Part shown: positions 4,816 to 6,899 of the stretch, one piece after another
Numbering within the stretch: position 1 is the first letter of the stretch
Layout: each line of letters begins with the position of its first letter
Source: Candidatus Aenigmatarchaeota archaeon
GTDB lineage: Archaea > Aenigmatarchaeota > Aenigmatarchaeia > CG10238-14 > SpSt-28
Assembly (NCBI GenBank): GCA_025058985.1
Contig: JANXEB010000058.1
Coordinates: forward strand, 1-6,899
DNA: 6,899 nucleotides
Direction of reading: 5' to 3'
Position numbers and translations under genes: made by a program
Notes under the pieces: model-generated
The model's input: only the letters and a program-made list of their open reading frames with translations
Databases searched by the model: none
What the model was told of the DNA's origin: nothing

Positions 4816-5564
4816 TTTGGTAATAAATTAGATATAGATAAATTATTTAAAAATGCTTTTTGCAATAAATAGTTTATATTTTTATTTGTTGGATAATTTA
4901 TATTCAAACTCAAGTTAAAAGCATTTGAATAACAATAATTTATATAATTGTTAATTTCTGTATATAAGCTAAGCTCATCTTTTTCTATCCAGTAGCTATC
5001 TAATAAAACAGAAAAAACATTCAATTTAATTTCTACTGGTTTTATTTCAAATTTTTGTAAAACAGAAGCTTTATCTGCACTTATTTTTTCACCTTTTTTA
5101 ACAATTAAAAAATCTTCCTTAACTGCTATTTTTCCTTTATCAACTCCAACTTTTAAACCAACTTTACTAAGTTCACTAATTATTGGTCCTGGATTTAAAT
5201 TTGTTAAACCAGCTCTTATCCAAATATCTTTTGGTGAAACATCTCCCTCTTTCGCAAATCTATAAACTTTTATTTTATTGATTATATCATAGATTTTTAA
5301 AGTATCTTCATTTGTAAATATAATACCAAGCATATTTGGAAGTCTATTCTTTATTTTTTCAAACTTTTTATCTCCTTCAACACACTTTAAAAATATTCTT
5401 TTCTTAACACAAGTTAAAACGGAGTTTACTTTTTTTAATTCATCTTGTATTTTTTTGTAAATCATTGATGGAGTTAAATATAAATCTATAATTATATAAT
5501 TTTTGTATTTATTCAATAGCTCTTTTATTCTATTGAATTCTTTAATCTTTTTTTCACTTACCAC
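4812..5564 (-). CDS. rpl10: Large-subunit stalk base protein P0 (uL10), shortened at the C-terminus
   Basis: P0 anchors the factor-binding stalk on 23S rRNA and carries L12 dimers on a row of C-terminal helices. From the GTG at 5564 it has 250 residues; archaeal P0 is usually about 330-350. The rRNA-binding domain (EFNRIKELLNKYKNYIIIDL, 9-28), the factor-facing domain II (RAGLTNLNPGP, 117-127; VKKGEKISADKA, 155-166) and the return to domain I (IKPVEIKL, 174-181) are present. Then comes FNLSLNINYPT (216-226) and one helix (229-248), and the protein stops. The further L12-binding helices, the charged hinge and the LFG tail are missing. A TTG start at 5579 would add five residues, but GTG puts the start at the family position. 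It overlaps uL1 by 11 bases and aP1 by four. Confidence 0.93.
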   Translation of the reverse strand: MVSEKKIKEFNRIKELLNKYKNYIIIDLYLTPSMIYKKIQDELKKVNSVLTCVKKRIFLKCVEGDKKFEKIKNRLPNMLGIIFTNEDTLKIYDIINKIKVYRFAKEGDVSPKDIWIRAGLTNLNPGPIISELSKVGLKVGVDKGKIAVKEDFLIVKKGEKISADKASVLQKFEIKPVEIKLNVFSVLLDSYWIEKDELSLYTEINNYINYCYSNAFNLSLNINYPTNKNINYLLQKAFLNNLSISNLLPK

Positions 5565-6174
5565 GTTTAAATAAAACAATTGGTTTGCTCATAGTTTTTT
5601 TTATTAAAATACTTTTTATTTTACTCACATCAAACTTTGTTAATAAGTGGTTTAAAATACTAAGTATATTTTCTACTATATCTTTTGGATTATCATTTTC
5701 TAATCCAACAAAACATTGTATTTGAGGATTATCTTTTATTCTTATTCTAACATATCTTTCAGCTTCTTCTAACAATTTTTCTATATCTCTATCAATAACT
5801 TTTGGCATTTTACCTCTTGGGCCAAGAGTTATTCCAAAATGTTTACCAACTAAAGGCATTAATTTCGCATCTGCTAAAAAAACATCAGTATTTTTGCCTA
5901 GTTTTTTTGCTTCTCTTTTAGTAATTTTTTGTATTTGTTCGCTATTAATAATTTTTACATTTTCTTTTTCTATATTTTTTATAGTATCGCTAAAAATTAC
6001 TATTTTATTTTTTTTAGTTTTGTGTGGTATTGGAAACAATTCATTAATTCTATTTTCTGGTTTTTTAACATCTATTTTTAAATTTACTATTAACTCTATA
6101 CTTTGCACGAATTTTCTTTTTGTTGTATTAATTAAATCAATAACTTTTTTTTCTATTTCTTCCTCTTTTAGCAT
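5554..6174 (-). CDS. rpl1: Large-subunit ribosomal protein uL1
   Basis: This 206-residue protein forms the mobile L1 stalk that guides deacylated tRNA out of the E site. Landmarks are KRKFVQSIELIVNLK (19-33), KPENRI (38-43), FLADAKLMPLVGKHFG (99-114), the signature LGPRGKMPK (117-125), YVRIRIKDNPQIQCFVG (141-157) and the ending KTMSKPIVL (193-201), where the family usually has KTTMG. Length is close to the usual 210-220. It heads the uL1-P0-aP1 operon, an order conserved in archaea; uL11, often next to it, is not here. Archaeal L1 is known in methanococci to repress its own mRNA near the start, but I see no clear copy of its rRNA target in this 5' end. The ATG at 6174 is 24 bases from an AT-rich TATA-like stretch. 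Confidence 0.96.
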   Translation of the reverse strand: MLKEEEIEKKVIDLINTTKRKFVQSIELIVNLKIDVKKPENRINELFPIPHKTKKNKIVIFSDTIKNIEKENVKIINSEQIQKITKREAKKLGKNTDVFLADAKLMPLVGKHFGITLGPRGKMPKVIDRDIEKLLEEAERYVRIRIKDNPQIQCFVGLENDNPKDIVENILSILNHLLTKFDVSKIKSILIKKTMSKPIVLFKRGK

Positions 6175-6203
6175 ACTAATTTTATAAATACAAATAATTA
6201 AAT
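6175..6203. promoter_or_regulatory. 29-base divergent promoter for uL1 and the MEMO1-family gene
   Basis: Only 29 bases separate the two start codons. On the minus strand an ATTTAATTATTT stretch (6203-6192) is centred about 24 bases before the uL1 ATG. On the plus strand TAATTTTATAAATA (6177-6190) lies about 20-24 bases before the MEMO1 ATG. Both boxes fall in the same gap and their recognition elements would reach into the opposite gene's first codons. Both mRNAs would be leaderless or nearly so, and initiation one way should exclude the other. Confidence 0.5.
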
Positions 6204-6899
6204 ATGCTTATAAGAGAAGCTGCTGTTGCAGGATCTTTTTATAGTTTGGATAAAGAAAATCTTTTGAAACAAATAGAAAAGTGTTTTTTTAAGCATGATT
6301 ATTCTCCAAAAGCTATTAGTAGTGAAAAGTTTAAAGTTTGTATAGTTCCACATGCTGGTTACGAATATTCTGGTCCCGTAGCTGCACATGTTTATAGTAG
6401 GATAGGGAAAGCTAATTACATAATAATTGGTCCAAACCATTACGGAAGGGGCAGTAAGTATTCTGTCTATAAAAAAGGTATATGGAAAACTCCTCTTGGT
6501 GAAATAGTTGTTGATGAAGAAATTGCTGATAATTTAATTAAAGAAAATAGTTTATTAGAGTTTGATGTATTAGCACATGAAATGGAGCATTCTATAGAGG
6601 TTCAACTACCTTTTTTACAATTTAGATTTGGTAGCGATTTTAAAATTGTTCCAATTTCAATAATGAATGAATTTCCTAGTGACGAGTTACTTAAAGAATG
6701 TAAAAGTATAGCTTTAACTATAGCTTCTATAATGAAGGATAAAAATTATATTTTAATAGCTAGTACAGATTTATCACACTATCTAACTTATGAAGAATGT
6801 GTAGAAAAAGATAAAAAAGCTTTGGATGCTATAAAAAAACTCAATGAAAGATTGTTTTTTGAAACTTTAAGGAAAGAAAACATAAACATGTGTGGTTTT
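6204..6899 (+). CDS. MEMO1-family protein (AmmeMemoRadiSam system protein B-like), cut by window edge
   Basis: 232 residues are present and the frame runs off the right edge; the family is about 280-290 residues, so roughly 50 are missing. The fold is that of class III extradiol dioxygenases, though a reaction in archaea is not established. Family motifs are REAAVAGSFY (4-13), VPHAGYEYSGPVAA (48-61), IIGPNHYG (74-81), TPLGEIVVD (96-104), AHEMEHSIEVQLPFLQ (124-139) and ASTDLSHY (186-193). His50, His79 and His192 match the metal-site histidines of human MEMO1, and Cys230 just before the edge sits in the MCG position of its conserved cysteine. An in-frame TAA at 6195-6197 fixes the ATG at 6204 as the first possible start. 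It is transcribed away from uL1. In other genomes this family accompanies an AMMECR1 protein and a radical SAM enzyme; neither is visible here. Confidence 0.93.
   Translation, partial: MLIREAAVAGSFYSLDKENLLKQIEKCFFKHDYSPKAISSEKFKVCIVPHAGYEYSGPVAAHVYSRIGKANYIIIGPNHYGRGSKYSVYKKGIWKTPLGEIVVDEEIADNLIKENSLLEFDVLAHEMEHSIEVQLPFLQFRFGSDFKIVPISIMNEFPSDELLKECKSIALTIASIMKDKNYILIASTDLSHYLTYEECVEKDKKALDAIKKLNERLFFETLRKENINMCGF

Noticed and set aside
5894..6187. 97-residue hydrophobic plus-strand frame opposite uL1
   Set aside because: It is the exact antisense of the uL1 gene; its Phe/Ile/Leu richness comes from reading Lys/Glu/Asn codons backwards, and uL1 is unmistakable.
6198..6440. 80-residue minus-strand frame at the start of the MEMO1-family gene
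   Set aside because: Antisense to a strongly conserved MEMO1 coding region, with no recognisable motif.

Overview
The window is very AT-rich (GC visibly around a quarter, estimated by eye) and archaeal. Its recognisable genes are archaeal/eukaryotic-type translation genes: uS15 (eukaryotic S13 type), eS1 (S3Ae), an archaeal-type alanyl-tRNA synthetase with the N-terminal Cys cluster, a diphthamide ligase, the stalk proteins aP1 (L12) and P0 (uL10), uL1, and a MEMO1-family protein. TGA is used as a normal stop. No Shine-Dalgarno motif stands before any start I checked. First genes of transcription units have a TATA-like box about 24-27 bases before the start codon, which is the geometry of leaderless mRNAs. 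Four conserved translation proteins are shorter or barer than their families. This suggests a reduced-genome archaeon, possibly of the DPANN group; that placement is inference.

Layout. (1) 1-575 is an accessory segment with two tiny minus-strand genes: a 47-residue ribbon-helix-helix DNA-binding protein (GTG start) and a 50-residue CxxC...CxxC zinc ribbon. Each has its own TATA box at leaderless spacing. The non-coding stretches between them are short, AT-rich and hold small repeats. (2) 576-4531 is a plus-strand operon, rps15 - rps3ae - alaS - dph6, in which every gene overlaps the next (14, 4 and 4 bases). (3) 4532-4536 is a five-base convergent gap. (4) 4537-6174 is the minus-strand operon uL1 - P0 - aP1, again overlapping (11 and 4 bases), read leftward. 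(5) A 29-base divergent promoter region (6175-6203) separates uL1 from a plus-strand MEMO1-family gene that runs off the right edge.

How the genes work together. uS15 and eS1 build the small subunit. uL1, P0 and aP1 form the L1 stalk and the factor-binding stalk of the large subunit. Dph6 completes diphthamide on elongation factor 2, the factor that the P0/aP1 stalk recruits. AlaRS charges tRNA-Ala. The window is therefore largely a translation-elongation neighbourhood.

Most notable observations. P0 stops after what looks like only the first L12-binding helix and has no acidic tail. AlaRS ends without its C-terminal C-Ala (DHHA1) domain. uS15 lacks its basic N-terminal arm. Two unannotated-size regulators with leaderless promoters sit beside the ribosomal operon.
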